This document shows, one piece after another, positions 55,396 through 64,000 of a stretch of DNA of 64,000 nt (within the stretch, counting starts at the first letter, position 1; each line of letters starts with the position of its first letter). Position numbers and translations under genes: made by a program. The stretch is from Hemileia vastatrix (Eukaryota > Basidiomycota > Pucciniomycetes > Pucciniales > Zaghouaniaceae), in the NCBI GenBank assembly GCA_030280995.1, contig JASXTE010000017.1, positions 22,830,498 through 22,894,497 of the forward strand, read 5' to 3'. The notes under the pieces were generated by a model, which ran no database searches, was not told the DNA's origin, and saw only the letters and a list, made by a program, of their open reading frames with translations.

Positions 55396-56346
55396 ATGAA
55401 CTGCCCCACTCCCACACCTACGCCTCCACACCCTAAAGCGGATGGGGGAATGATCACAGGACAGTTTTCACAAACTTGCACGGCTTGTGAAAGCATGGAG
55501 TATTTCTGTGTCGAAAGTACGGCGACTCGAGGACCTCGCCAGAAATGCGAGTTTTGCCGTTGGCGACGAGTGGCGTGCGATGCATTGACGAAGAACGCAG
55601 AAATCGAAAAGAGATTTACCAAGACCAAGTTTTGGGTAATCCCTAAAACCAAAGAGGTGGTCAAAGACATTTGGGACGTCTCGATTGAAGATGAACAATC
55701 GGTGGGGGAAAATGATAAGGAATTAAATAACGAGATCTCAACCTGGGTAACCCAGGCCACGAGTTTGAAGCGAGGTGTCGAGGAAGAGGTCAACGAGTTG
55801 GTGGAGGAAGATGAAGATGAAATCCCTGTTCCAGGGGGGGCACCCAAGAAACGACGGGTGGTCATCGAAGACGACGAGGAGGAGAGAGAGGCAGAGGTCG
55901 AAGTGGCGCCAAGCTTTTTTTTAGAGCCTGACCCCATCTTCGAGGTAAGTTTTAATTGTTATTTTTTAAGGATGAAGTTACTGATGAGTTATGTTTAGAC
56001 ATTGAATACCCTCGAAGAGCCGATTGGGGAGCCTGCACTGGTTATACCAACTGAGGCAAACCCTCCGGCCAAGGAGGTAGTTGAAGAACCTGAAGACACC
56101 CTGGACCAGGTGTGGTCGAAGAAACCTCGTCAAGGTCAACGAGTAAGGTTCGCGGAAGAATTATGTGGGGAGGTCGACACAATTATTGACGCTGCTTCCT
56201 TCGACGTGGAAGAGGAGCTCTTGGAGATGGGAGAGGTGGTTCCGGTAGGAGAGGAGGAGGTATTTGAGAAATGCAGGAAGGAGATAAGGGTAGTTTTGGA
56301 GAAAATGAAAAGATTGGTTCGAGAGAAATTAAAAGAAAAGATTTGA
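55396..56346 (+). CDS. antisense accessory protein of G3 elements, Zn2Cys6-like, 298 aa, one intron
   Basis: Exon 1 55396-55944 (183 codons), intron 55945-55998 (GTAAGT...TTTAG, 54 bp), exon 2 55999-56346. Cysteines 28, 31, 38, 51, 54 and 61 give CX2CX6CX12CX2CX6C, the spacing of fungal Zn(II)2Cys6 clusters, though the basic residues sit mainly after Cys5 (CRWRRVAC). Residues 129-142 are very acidic, PKKRRVV at 150-156 resembles a nuclear localisation signal, and the C-terminus is a charged helix (LEKMKRLVREKLKEK). It is transcribed toward pol, opposite to gag-pol. Between C1 and C2, codons 24-64 show six synonymous and no amino-acid changes. A nuclear regulatory role is my inference; I do not recognise a named family. 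Confidence 0.8.
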
Positions 56347-57297
56347 AATGAAAAGGAGATGTAAAGAAGTAGAAAAAAAATTTGTATTTTAGTTTTATTT
56401 TATTTTATTTTTTTTTTGTAGGTGAATATTATTAATTTTATAAGATTTGGGAGAGAGAGAAAAAGAATGAAGAAGTTTAAAATAAAAATTTTAGAATTTG
56501 AAAGAAGAAGTTTAAAGAAAGAAAAAGGTTGTTTAATTGAAGGAAGTTTTAATGTTTTTAAAAGGAAAATTTTATGTAAGGAAAGAGAGAGAAAAAGAAA
56601 CGTTTTTGTGATTGAGATGAGTTTGTTAAATTGAGGATTTAATGAAAGAAAAATATATGTTTTTTTTTTTTTTTTTTTATTATTTTATTTTAGGAAATTT
56701 TAGTTTGAAAAGAAAGGAAGAAGAAAGAAAAGAAAAAAAACAGAATTTAGAATTTAAGAGAATTTGAAAAGAAGAATTATTTGTTTCAAAGAATTATTAT
56801 AGGGAGATTTAGAGGTTGAAGTTAAGTTCGAGGAAATGGTCGTGTCCTACAAGATTTGGTGCTTCGAAGGAAAGAAAGTTTTTAAAGAGAGAATAAATTT
56901 TTAGAAAAGAAATTTTTAAAGAGAATTTTAAATTTAAGAAAAGAATGTATTTAAAGAATTGAAAAAGAAAAGGAAGAAAATATTTAGAGAGATTTAAGAG
57001 TTTTTTTAGTTTATTTTATTATTCATGTTTATTCTATTTTTTTTATTTTATTTTTATTTCTATTTTATTAATTATGTTTATTCTATTTATTTTATTTTAT
57101 TTTATTTTTATTTTATTTCATTTCATTTTATTTAATTTTAATTTTGATTTTACTTTGAGTTGGTTTTGGAGAAAATTTTATAGAAGGAGAAGAAAGAAAA
57201 AAGAAGAGAAAAAAAAAACAAGGCTAAGAAATTTAAGAGGTGTTTTAGATTTTAAAGAAAGAAAGAAAAAGAAAAGAAAATTTTAAATAAAGAAATT
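56347..57297. other. purine/pyrimidine-skewed spacer between antisense gene and pol, C2
   Basis: A/G-rich on the plus strand, with T tracts near 56400 and 56660 and TTTTA/TTTAT microsatellite at 57010-57145. The small frames here (for example 56422-56634) are Lys/Arg/Glu low complexity and not convincing. Confidence 0.7.
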
Positions 57298-60200
57298 TTA
57301 AGGTTTTGGTTTTAAAGGATATTTCAAATGAAAAGATTTTAGGAGTTCAGGGGCGTTAGAAACATTGATGGCTGGTTCCCAGGATGTTTTGTCTGAGCCA
57401 TTGAGGAAGCCTTCCCATTCCACAAGGTATTGAAGTTTCCCCTTGCGTATTCTTGAATCAAGGATACGACTTACTTCCCACTCTAGATGATCTTCTACTT
57501 CGACCGGTTCCGGAGGGGTTGGTTCTTGCCCGGGTATATTTCTCGAGCCAGTTCCAGGAGGGATACATGGAAAACAGGGTGAATCGCCTGCCATTTAGGA
57601 GGTAACTTGAGTCAAAATGCAGTTTTAGATACTTCAAAGTTGATTTCGAATGGTCCCAAGCGCTTTTCAGCCAGTTTCTTTGATGGTCTTGTTGTTCTAA
57701 TGTTTCGTGCGTCGAGCCATACTTTGTCGCCTGGTTTAAAGGAAGGAGCAGATTGTTGATGTTTGTTGGCCTGTTCCTTGTATCTTCGAATTGCTGATTC
57801 CAAATTTGTTTTAAGTTCTTCTTGGAGTTGTGATATAGTTTGAAGATAATGTTCCGCAGGATGATAAGTTCCTACATGGATTGAGTTGAATCGAGGATGT
57901 TGTCCATAAATGGTTTCGAAGGGAGATTGTTGTGTCAAAGAATGAGTCGAGTTATTATAAGCAAATTCGGCCAATGGTAACCATGTGGTCCAATCATCTT
58001 GTTGGTAACTGACATACATTCAAAGATATTGTTTGAGGATTTGGTTAACTCTTTCTGTTTGACCATCGGTTTCAGGGTGATAGGCCGTGGAGAGATTCCT
58101 CGTGATATTGAGTTGTCGACACAGTTGGGTCCAGAATGTGGATACAAACAATGAGCCTCTATCTGAAATAATATCATTTGGTAAGCCGTGTTTAGAAAAT
58201 ACATATTCTAGAAACAATTTTGACTAATCTTCTGCTGTGACAGTAGTAGTGGTTTTAATGAAAATAGACATTTTTGAAAATATATCTACTATTACTAATA
58301 TAGCATCAAAATCATTAGAAATAGGAAGTTGAGAAATGAAATCCATCGATAAAGATTATCAAGGTTTAGAGGGAATAGGAAGTGGTTGAAGCAACCCATG
58401 CTTCCGGTGACGGGGAGCCTTATTCCTATTACATTGATAACAAGCTTTTATATAGGCCTTGATTTCCCTGGTCATACCTGGCCAGAAGAAATCCCTCGCT
58501 ATTAACTGGTAGGTTTTATCAAACCCAAAATGACCAGCTAATGGAGAATCATGTCAACTGTTGAAAATCCATAATTTTATCTCATTGTTGTTGGGTATGA
58601 CTACTCTACCTTCGAAGACTAATAGACCTGATTCAATACTAAATCTTTTGGCCCCTTGCTTCGAGAGTATTTTGTCTTTTAACCCTAAACAATATTCGTC
58701 CTTCGACTGAGCTTCGAGGATGTTGGAAAGTGGATTTCGAAAAGATTGAATTGTCATTGAATTAAGTTGATGAGTCGTTAACATTGATTCGTTGAAGATT
58801 GATTGCACATTTGCTGGGTTCTTGTCAGCAAATGCGTCCCCCCGCTGTGGGTAAATGTCGTCCCAACGTGACAAGATATATGGGACAATGCAGTTTTTTC
58901 CTGGGCAATAGAAAATAGAGAAAGAAAATTCAGACAAAAATTCAGCCCATCTGGCTTTACGCCTGGTTAACACTTTAGAAGACATGAAGTATTTCAAAGC
59001 ATTATGATCTGTTAAAATTTGAAAAGGACTATCTAGGCTGAGAAGAAAAGAACGCCATTTTTTAAGACAATGGATAATAGCTAAAAGCACTTTGTCATGA
59101 ATTTCATAATTTAATTCTGCGGCTATGAGTTTGCGTGACTCAAAAGCAACAGGATGAAACAAATTTGTTTCAAGATTTAATTGGGAGATGACCCCTGCAA
59201 TAGCATAATCGCTCGCATCTGTCTCAACTATTGTCGAGGCAGAAGGATCAAAATGTTGAAGAATTGGGGCTGTGGTGAACGCTGTTTTTAGTGCTTCGAA
59301 TTCCTTTCGTGCTGTAGAAGTAAAATCAAAAGGAATGTCTTTTCTAAGAAGAGAAGTAAGATTGGAAATAGTTTTAGAGTAATCTTTAATAAATCTTCTA
59401 TAGAAGTTTGCAAAACCCAAAAATCCTTGGAGCAATTTAATGTTTTTGGGCTAAGGCCATTCCAGGATTATCTGGAATTTTTTATCATCCATGACTAAAC
59501 CGTCAGTGGACAACGTAAAACCCAAAAAATCAATTGATTTGAGGTGGAATTCACATTTATTATGCTTGGCGTAGAGACCATGATCTCGAAGACGATTTAG
59601 GACCTGTCGAACATGATGAATATGTTCATCTAGTGTTTTCGAGAATATTAAAATATCATCTAAATAGACGACTACAAATTGTTCAACAACATCTGGAAAG
59701 ATATCATTAACAAAATTTTGAAAAGTTGAAGGTGCGTTACATAATCCAAAAGGCATAACTAAATATTCAAAACTACCAAATCTAGTGCGCATTGCAGTAA
59801 GTGGTTCATGAACTTCTGCAATGCAAATCAGATTGTAAGCGCCTCTAAGATCAATTTTTAGAAAAGAAATTAGCACCATTGAAAAGGGTAAGAAGTAATG
59901 ACATAGGAGGAACAGGATATGCATTCTTCTTCGTGACTGTGTTGAGCTTTCTATAGTCAACACACAACCTAAGACTACCATCCTTCTTTTTTACAAAGAG
60001 GACAGGGGAGCCGGTTGGAGATTTACTGGCTCTGATGAAACCTTTGGCTACATTCTCTGCAATGTAGTCTCGAAGAACTTGATACTCGTCCTTCGATAAA
60101 GAATAGACAGGACCTGCCGGAGGTACTGGGCCTATTAACTCTATTTGATGGTCGTAGGGTCGATGAGGTGGTAACTTATCAGCCTTGCGGATTGAGAAAA

Positions 60201-60954
60201 CATTGAGGAAATCGTGGTAGATCTCCGGTAGAGTTGATTTGATGGCTTCAACGTTGATTTGGTTGTCCTCTTCATTTTCGAGAGAAGCTGTTGAGGGGAT
60301 ACCTGTATTGAGAGAGCAGAATTCAATTACTTCGAGGCAATTTAAATCCTCTTCGAGTGAAGTCATCAAGCTAGAAGGGTTAGCCAATTGCTCATTTAGA
60401 GAAGGATCAGATGCTTGCAAGTCATCTGGCAGAGACTTGTCCTCTAACAGGATGTTGTCAGGCGGGTTGTTTAACTCCCTATTGACCTGCATTGAAGAAT
60501 CAGAAATATACTTAGATCGTGGGGTGATCAATCCCTTAGTCCAATCAATTTCGGGATTCCAATGCATTAAAAAGTCATGGCCAAGAATGGTATCGTCCAT
60601 CCTTGGGGCGTCCAAGACTGATAATTCCCACTCTAAGGGGGGAAAGTTTGGAAAGTTGAAAACCCATAAAACTTTCTTACTTACCCAATATTTGGGTTCC
60701 TCTGATTCGATCAAATAGATTGGAGTTTGATAGATATCTGTAAATTTTAGTTGAAGCTTCTTGGCAAAAGATAAACTAACAAAAGAAATTGAAGCTCCAG
60801 AGTCTATAAGACAACTGAAGGGGATATCCCCCTTAAAAATAATGAATCTCAAGCGGTTTAAGGCAACTCCAGTCCTTAATACATGGAGGTTCTGTGCACT
60901 GGGAAAGATAAGATAGTTTGCTTTGCACACAAGTAAACTATCTACTAGTTTTTT
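57298..60954 (-). pseudogene. C2 pol: protease, RT, RNase H, integrase, chromodomain, multiply broken
   Basis: It enters from the -1 frameshift site. Protease has an intact CLIDSGAS (60796-60804). RT shows [20 protein letters not shown], a one-base insertion near 59857, then VVYLDDILIFSKT (YLDD about 59655-59666). A stop follows at 59451 (GAG to TAG). RNase H has VETDASDYAIAGV and ILTDHNALKYF (58554-59435), ending in a CGA-to-TGA stop at 58554-58556. Integrase has SDRGSLF and GQTERVNQ (58020-58217). The GPF-type segment and chromodomain (WEVSRILDSRIRKGKLQYLV) lie at 57298-58019, with a frame break near 57600. It cannot make a working polyprotein. Confidence 0.88.
60912..60954 (-). promoter_or_regulatory. 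programmed -1 frameshift signal between gag and pol, C2
   Basis: Slippery A AAA AAC at 60948-60954, TAG TAG as the gag stops, 5-nt spacer, hairpin at 60912-60942 with stem GATAGTTT/AAACTATC and an inner CTTG/CAAAG pairing around TGTG. Gag and pol frames differ by exactly -1 across it. Confidence 0.85.
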
Positions 60955-62132
60955 GACTTTGAACTAGTACCTTCTCTTTCCTTCAATTTTACACAGTCAT
61001 CCAACTTGTGCTTACCCCCACAATACATACATAACCCATTATCTTCTCGTCTCTTCCTCTCAGCTTCTTTAAGTTCCCCTTTAGGACCCAGTACCTTGCT
61101 GATATCGCCTAGGGTCGAGCCTTTTGGTCGAGGTTTATCCTTTCCCTTATTGGGTTTGGATTGAGTCGAGGAGGATTGATTTGGTCGTGGGTGTGAAGAA
61201 GGTCCCGATTTAAAATTTAGGCCTTGAGATTTGTTGGCATATCGACAATGTTGAAGTCGTCCTTGATAAACGCCATCAAGTTCGAGGGTTCGATCCATTA
61301 AATCCGTTAAAGTAGTCATCTTCTGACCATGAAGATTTAATTGATCCAGAATTCTCGAAGGAAGTCCTTTCTTGAAATGATACTTAAGGGCAGCATCATT
61401 CCAACCTACTCGAGTTTGAAGTGCTCTGAAGTTTGAGATATATTCAGAGGCTTTACCATTATCACTCATGCGAAGAAAATCAAGTTCAATTTCTGCGTTG
61501 TCCGTTTCATTAGGGTCCCCAAACAACGTAAAAAGATGGTCTTCGAACTTTTCCCAATTATTGATAAGTAAGTGGGTTTCTGTCGAAGAAAGTATGAGTA
61601 GATAAGGTTCGAACCATCTTTCTGCTTTCCTCGCTAGGAATGAAGAAGCGTAAACAACCTTTGATCGGTCTCTGTTAAAGGTTCAAGGGTCATTATGGAA
61701 CAGTAACTTGCAGGTTTGCAAGAAGGGTCGCAATCTGTCGGGGTGATCTCCGTCAAATTTGTCAGGAGATTTCATAGAAGGAGTTTTGATTTTAGATCCC
61801 TCTAAGGACGTTGGATTTGAAAGGGTTTTCATGAAAAGTCTCATGAAATCTTCCAGAGAGTTAGATGGTCCAGGTTCTGAGGATTGGCCAGAAGGGTGAT
61901 TGGCAGGGGCGGATGGTGCCTCGTGTATTGTATCCTCTCCTTCTTCTTCATCACTAGAATCCTCAAAATCTTGTGGGATGTCTTCTACAGATTGAACTGA
62001 ATGTTGCCTTTCCCTAAGGTTGAGTGGTTCCAAAGAGTGAGTGCTGGAAAGTGACCTTGTGGCTGTTGGCCTGCCTCTAGCGGGAGCTCTAGTAGTAGCG
62101 CCCATAGGAGGAGTGCGTTGAACAGGTGCCAT
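60945..62132 (-). pseudogene. C2 gag, one CGA-to-TGA stop
   Basis: It starts at the ATG at 62132 (MAPVQRTPPMG), 72 bases inside the LTR. A TGA at 61683-61685 replaces the Arg codon of C1 after FHNDP; the frame then continues unbroken through WEKFEDHLFTLFGDPNE, KYHFKKGLPSRILDQLNLHG and the zinc knuckle CMYCGGKHKLDDC to the SKSKN stop at 60945. Apart from this single nonsense change the frame is complete, unlike C1, which has a frameshift. About 395 codons. Confidence 0.87.
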
Positions 62133-62189
62133 TTAAAATTTTTAGAAACACCTAAAAGGACGTAGTAGTGCAAAGAAGGAAAACTACGG

Positions 62190-62203
62190 AGAATTAAATT
62201 ATA
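62190..62203 (-). other. self-priming-type primer-binding site of C2
   Basis: TATAATTTAATTCT on the minus strand, one base from the LTR, complementary to AGAATTAAATTATA at 62532-62545 in the LTR. Confidence 0.65.
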
Positions 62204-62204
62204 C

Positions 62205-62978
62205 TGTCACGGGACGACCTACGCACAAGGTCGAGGATGTTCCTGGAAGTGAGATGAGGGATTTAGAAACTTCTTCGAAGCACAGAGGAATGATTCGAGG
62301 AAATGATTCGAAGGTCACTCGAAGTAAGAGCTACAGGTTCGAGGTTCATTCGAGAAGAATTTTAGACTAGTTTCAAAGGTAATAGTAATTCTTAAAATCT
62401 CACGAAGGGTTGGAAAACTCAATAATCAATGATTAAGGATTTTAGAAATAAATATTGAGAAAATAAAAGAAAGATACAATAACAATGATTCTAACTTTAA
62501 AGGTTTACCACTATTAATGTAAATACGATTTTATAATTTAATTCTAAGGAATATCGAACCAAATACCCAACCCCTTTTATATCCTTTGTTCCTACTCGCA
62601 TTGACCTCCCTTCCATTGCACCATTCCCATTCCATTGACCATTACTAACATACATTTAGACCCTCTTCGCTAAATATCCGTCCATGCTCAATTTACCCCT
62701 TTTTAATTAATTAACAAAACTTTAATGAAAACTACTACTGTACTATTTCGTTGAACCTAGCGCTGTGCGTCGCTTATTGAAAAGGACTAAGGCACCCTAT
62801 TGGGAGATTGACTAATTTAGATTTAGAGTTTAGGCTAGCGCAGTTAAATAGTAAGTACACAAAGGAAAATCGCAGTTGCTATGGAGAATTACTTTCTGCA
62901 CTTCGAGTATAGATTTAGGACTCGATATTATTGATTTAATGAGCTGCTTTTGCCTCGAGTGTCACGTGGCACGTGACA
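62205..62978 (-). repeat. 5' LTR of C2
   Basis: 774 bp, TGTCACGGG...CACGTGACA, with TATA (GATATAAAAGG) and the predicted self-primer at 62532-62545. Confidence 0.95.
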
Positions 62979-64000
62979 CACCCATAATATCTCCCAAACC
63001 ATAACACACTCTCCCTGAAAATGCTTCGACAAACTCCTCAGCACTAGGTGGTATTCCAGCATCCTTTATTGTAACCCTATTTAATTCCCTAAGATCATGA
63101 ACAACTCTAAGCTTGCCATTCGGTTTCTTGATACAAAATACCGGACTAGAATAACTTGACGTTGATTGGTAATACAGTCCAGTGTGTATCCGTTCTCTGA
63201 CAACTTCAATATAGGCTTCTTTTAATGCAGCCGGAATAGGAATTGGTTTCTGCTGCCACGGTTCATGACATACCACAGGAATCTTGTAAGGCTCCCCATA
63301 GGAATGCTTCAACACACCCCTCTCCTCTTCTACAAAAGCAATGGCCTTCTCTCTCTTGACCATCACATCCAACAACAACTTCTTCTCTTCTCCAGACAAC
63401 CAACCATCAGGTCCAAAATTAACAACACCCAGTCTCTCAAAAGTGATTCTTGACGTCTCAGGAAATTCAGGCGGATTCTTTTCCAAGGGACTTTCATAAG
63501 GATCTCTTGATAACCTTGGTATTCTCAAGGGTGGATTTAATTCGGCAGGTAGCGGTTCATTTATAGGTCTAACTTTATTTGCTACTTTTTTATACTTGGC
63601 TGCGTCCACATCTAAATAAACTTGAGGTAAATCATTTACTTTTGTATCGCCATTAAAAATTTCATCAAATGAAACTTCTTCATCGTCAGAATCGGAATAA
63701 GAAAAAGTAGAAAAATATTTTATTTCATTTTTTAATTTTACCCTTTTCTCCTTTCCCTCGTCTAATTTATAAACAGATTTTCCAACACCTTTGCTTCCCT
63801 TATCCAACAGTAAATCACCCGTAAAGAAAGTTGGCAGTTTAACCTCTTGCCAGAGGAGCGGAATTGAATTTTCACAAAAATTATTTTTTTGTGTTTTAAT
63901 TATACTGAGATTTTCAATCGGATTTAGATAAGATTTTCGCAGTTTACCCTCTTTCTGGAGGTCCATAATAGAAGGAGATACTTGCAGTTTAACCTCTTGC
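62979..64000 (-). pseudogene. G2 pol N-terminal part (copy B3), open to the C2 junction
   Basis: A continuous frame of over 320 codons runs from 63966 to the C2 boundary. It carries an acidic stretch (SYSDSDDEEVSFDEIF), a conserved RT-upstream block (VVNFGPDGWLSGEEKKLLLD, GVLKHSYGEPYKIPV) and RT start motifs (FCIKKPNGKLRVVHDLRELN, CYGLGDIMG). The last five codons before the stop come from C2 sequence. LQKEGKL and LLWQEVKL are encoded by AGTTTA hairpins at 63940 and 63834, and another begins at 63985. The rest of gag is beyond the window. Confidence 0.82.

Larger units (their letters stand above)
54515..62978 (-). mobile_element. G3 chromovirus copy C2, TSD CGCCC/CACCC
   Basis: 8464 bp, LTRs of 774 bp at 54515-55288 and 62205-62978. 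The flanking five bases are CGCCC (54510-54514) and CACCC (62979-62983), one CpG transition apart. Same organisation as C1, without the DNA transposon. Its gag and pol carry several stops, but its antisense gene is open. The LTRs differ at about 25 sites by hand count. Confidence 0.93.
33916..64000 (-). mobile_element. G2 Ty3/gypsy element copy B3, split by two G3 chromoviruses
   Basis: 3' LTR pieces at 33916-37129 and 51064-51196, integrase 51769-52812, RNase H/RT 52819-54514, then the C2 insertion, then the RT start and upstream region 62979-64000. The G2 text joins cleanly when C1 and C2 are removed. gag and the 5' LTR lie beyond the window. It is the best preserved G2 copy here, but it still has frameshifts. 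Confidence 0.9.

Overview
The window looks like one stretch of a large, AT-rich (roughly two-thirds A+T by eye) fungal genome made almost entirely of nested transposable elements. I found no ordinary host gene. Spliceosomal-type introns of 54-75 bp, a Zn(II)2Cys6-like protein, Ty3 chromoviruses, a basidiomycete-style PIF/Harbinger transposase and a TET-like 2OG-Fe(II) oxygenase point to a basidiomycete. A rust fungus (Pucciniales) is my best guess, because TET-like oxygenases and TE-swollen AT-rich genomes are typical there; that is inference, not proof.

Layout. (1) 1-5763: Ty3 element of family G1 (minus strand, cut by the window edge) with gag, protease, RT and its 5' LTR. (2) 5764-8318: LTR remnants and a decayed Copia gag. 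(3) 8319-15944: decayed family G2 element (LTRs of about 3 kb), with a 1502-bp solo LTR inside its LTR, a Copia-like LTR inside its integrase, and an oppositely oriented G2 fragment. (4) 15945-30807: second G2 element, split by a complete, very young G1 derivative (23334-29071, TSD ATTAG, LTRs differing at 4 of 819 positions). (5) 30808-33915: non-coding DNA with an ATGCAT cluster and three tandem units of about 600 bp, each holding a 46-nt palindrome. (6) 33916-64000: third G2 element, split twice by a chromovirus family G3: copy C1 (37130-51063, TSD CTCTT, inside the G2 LTR) and copy C2 (54515-62978, TSD CGCCC/CACCC, inside the G2 RT). C1 itself carries a 5505-bp PIF/Harbinger-like element (41328-46832, TSD ATT).

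Most interesting content. G3 elements carry, between pol and the 3' LTR, a gene on the opposite strand with its own TATA box and intron. It encodes a 298-aa protein with a Cys6 cluster, an acidic region and a basic nuclear-signal-like motif; the Cys cluster shows six synonymous and no amino-acid changes between copies. The same elements show a textbook -1 frameshift signal (A AAA AAC, 5-nt spacer, hairpin) between gag and pol, and a 14-nt match between the predicted mRNA 5' end and the primer-binding site, as in self-priming Tf1/sushi elements. The Harbinger-like element carries a Myb/SANT-like gene, a TET-like oxygenase ORF and a truncated transposase. The young G1 derivative has lost protease, RT and RNase H and joins gag in frame to part of integrase. 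G1 gag has a conserved +1-frame ORF inside it. G2 elements are studded with small hairpins whose stems appear to covary.

Most coding regions are broken by stops or frameshifts. The open genes are the C2 antisense gene, the gag-integrase fusion, the Myb/SANT-like gene and the TET-like ORF.
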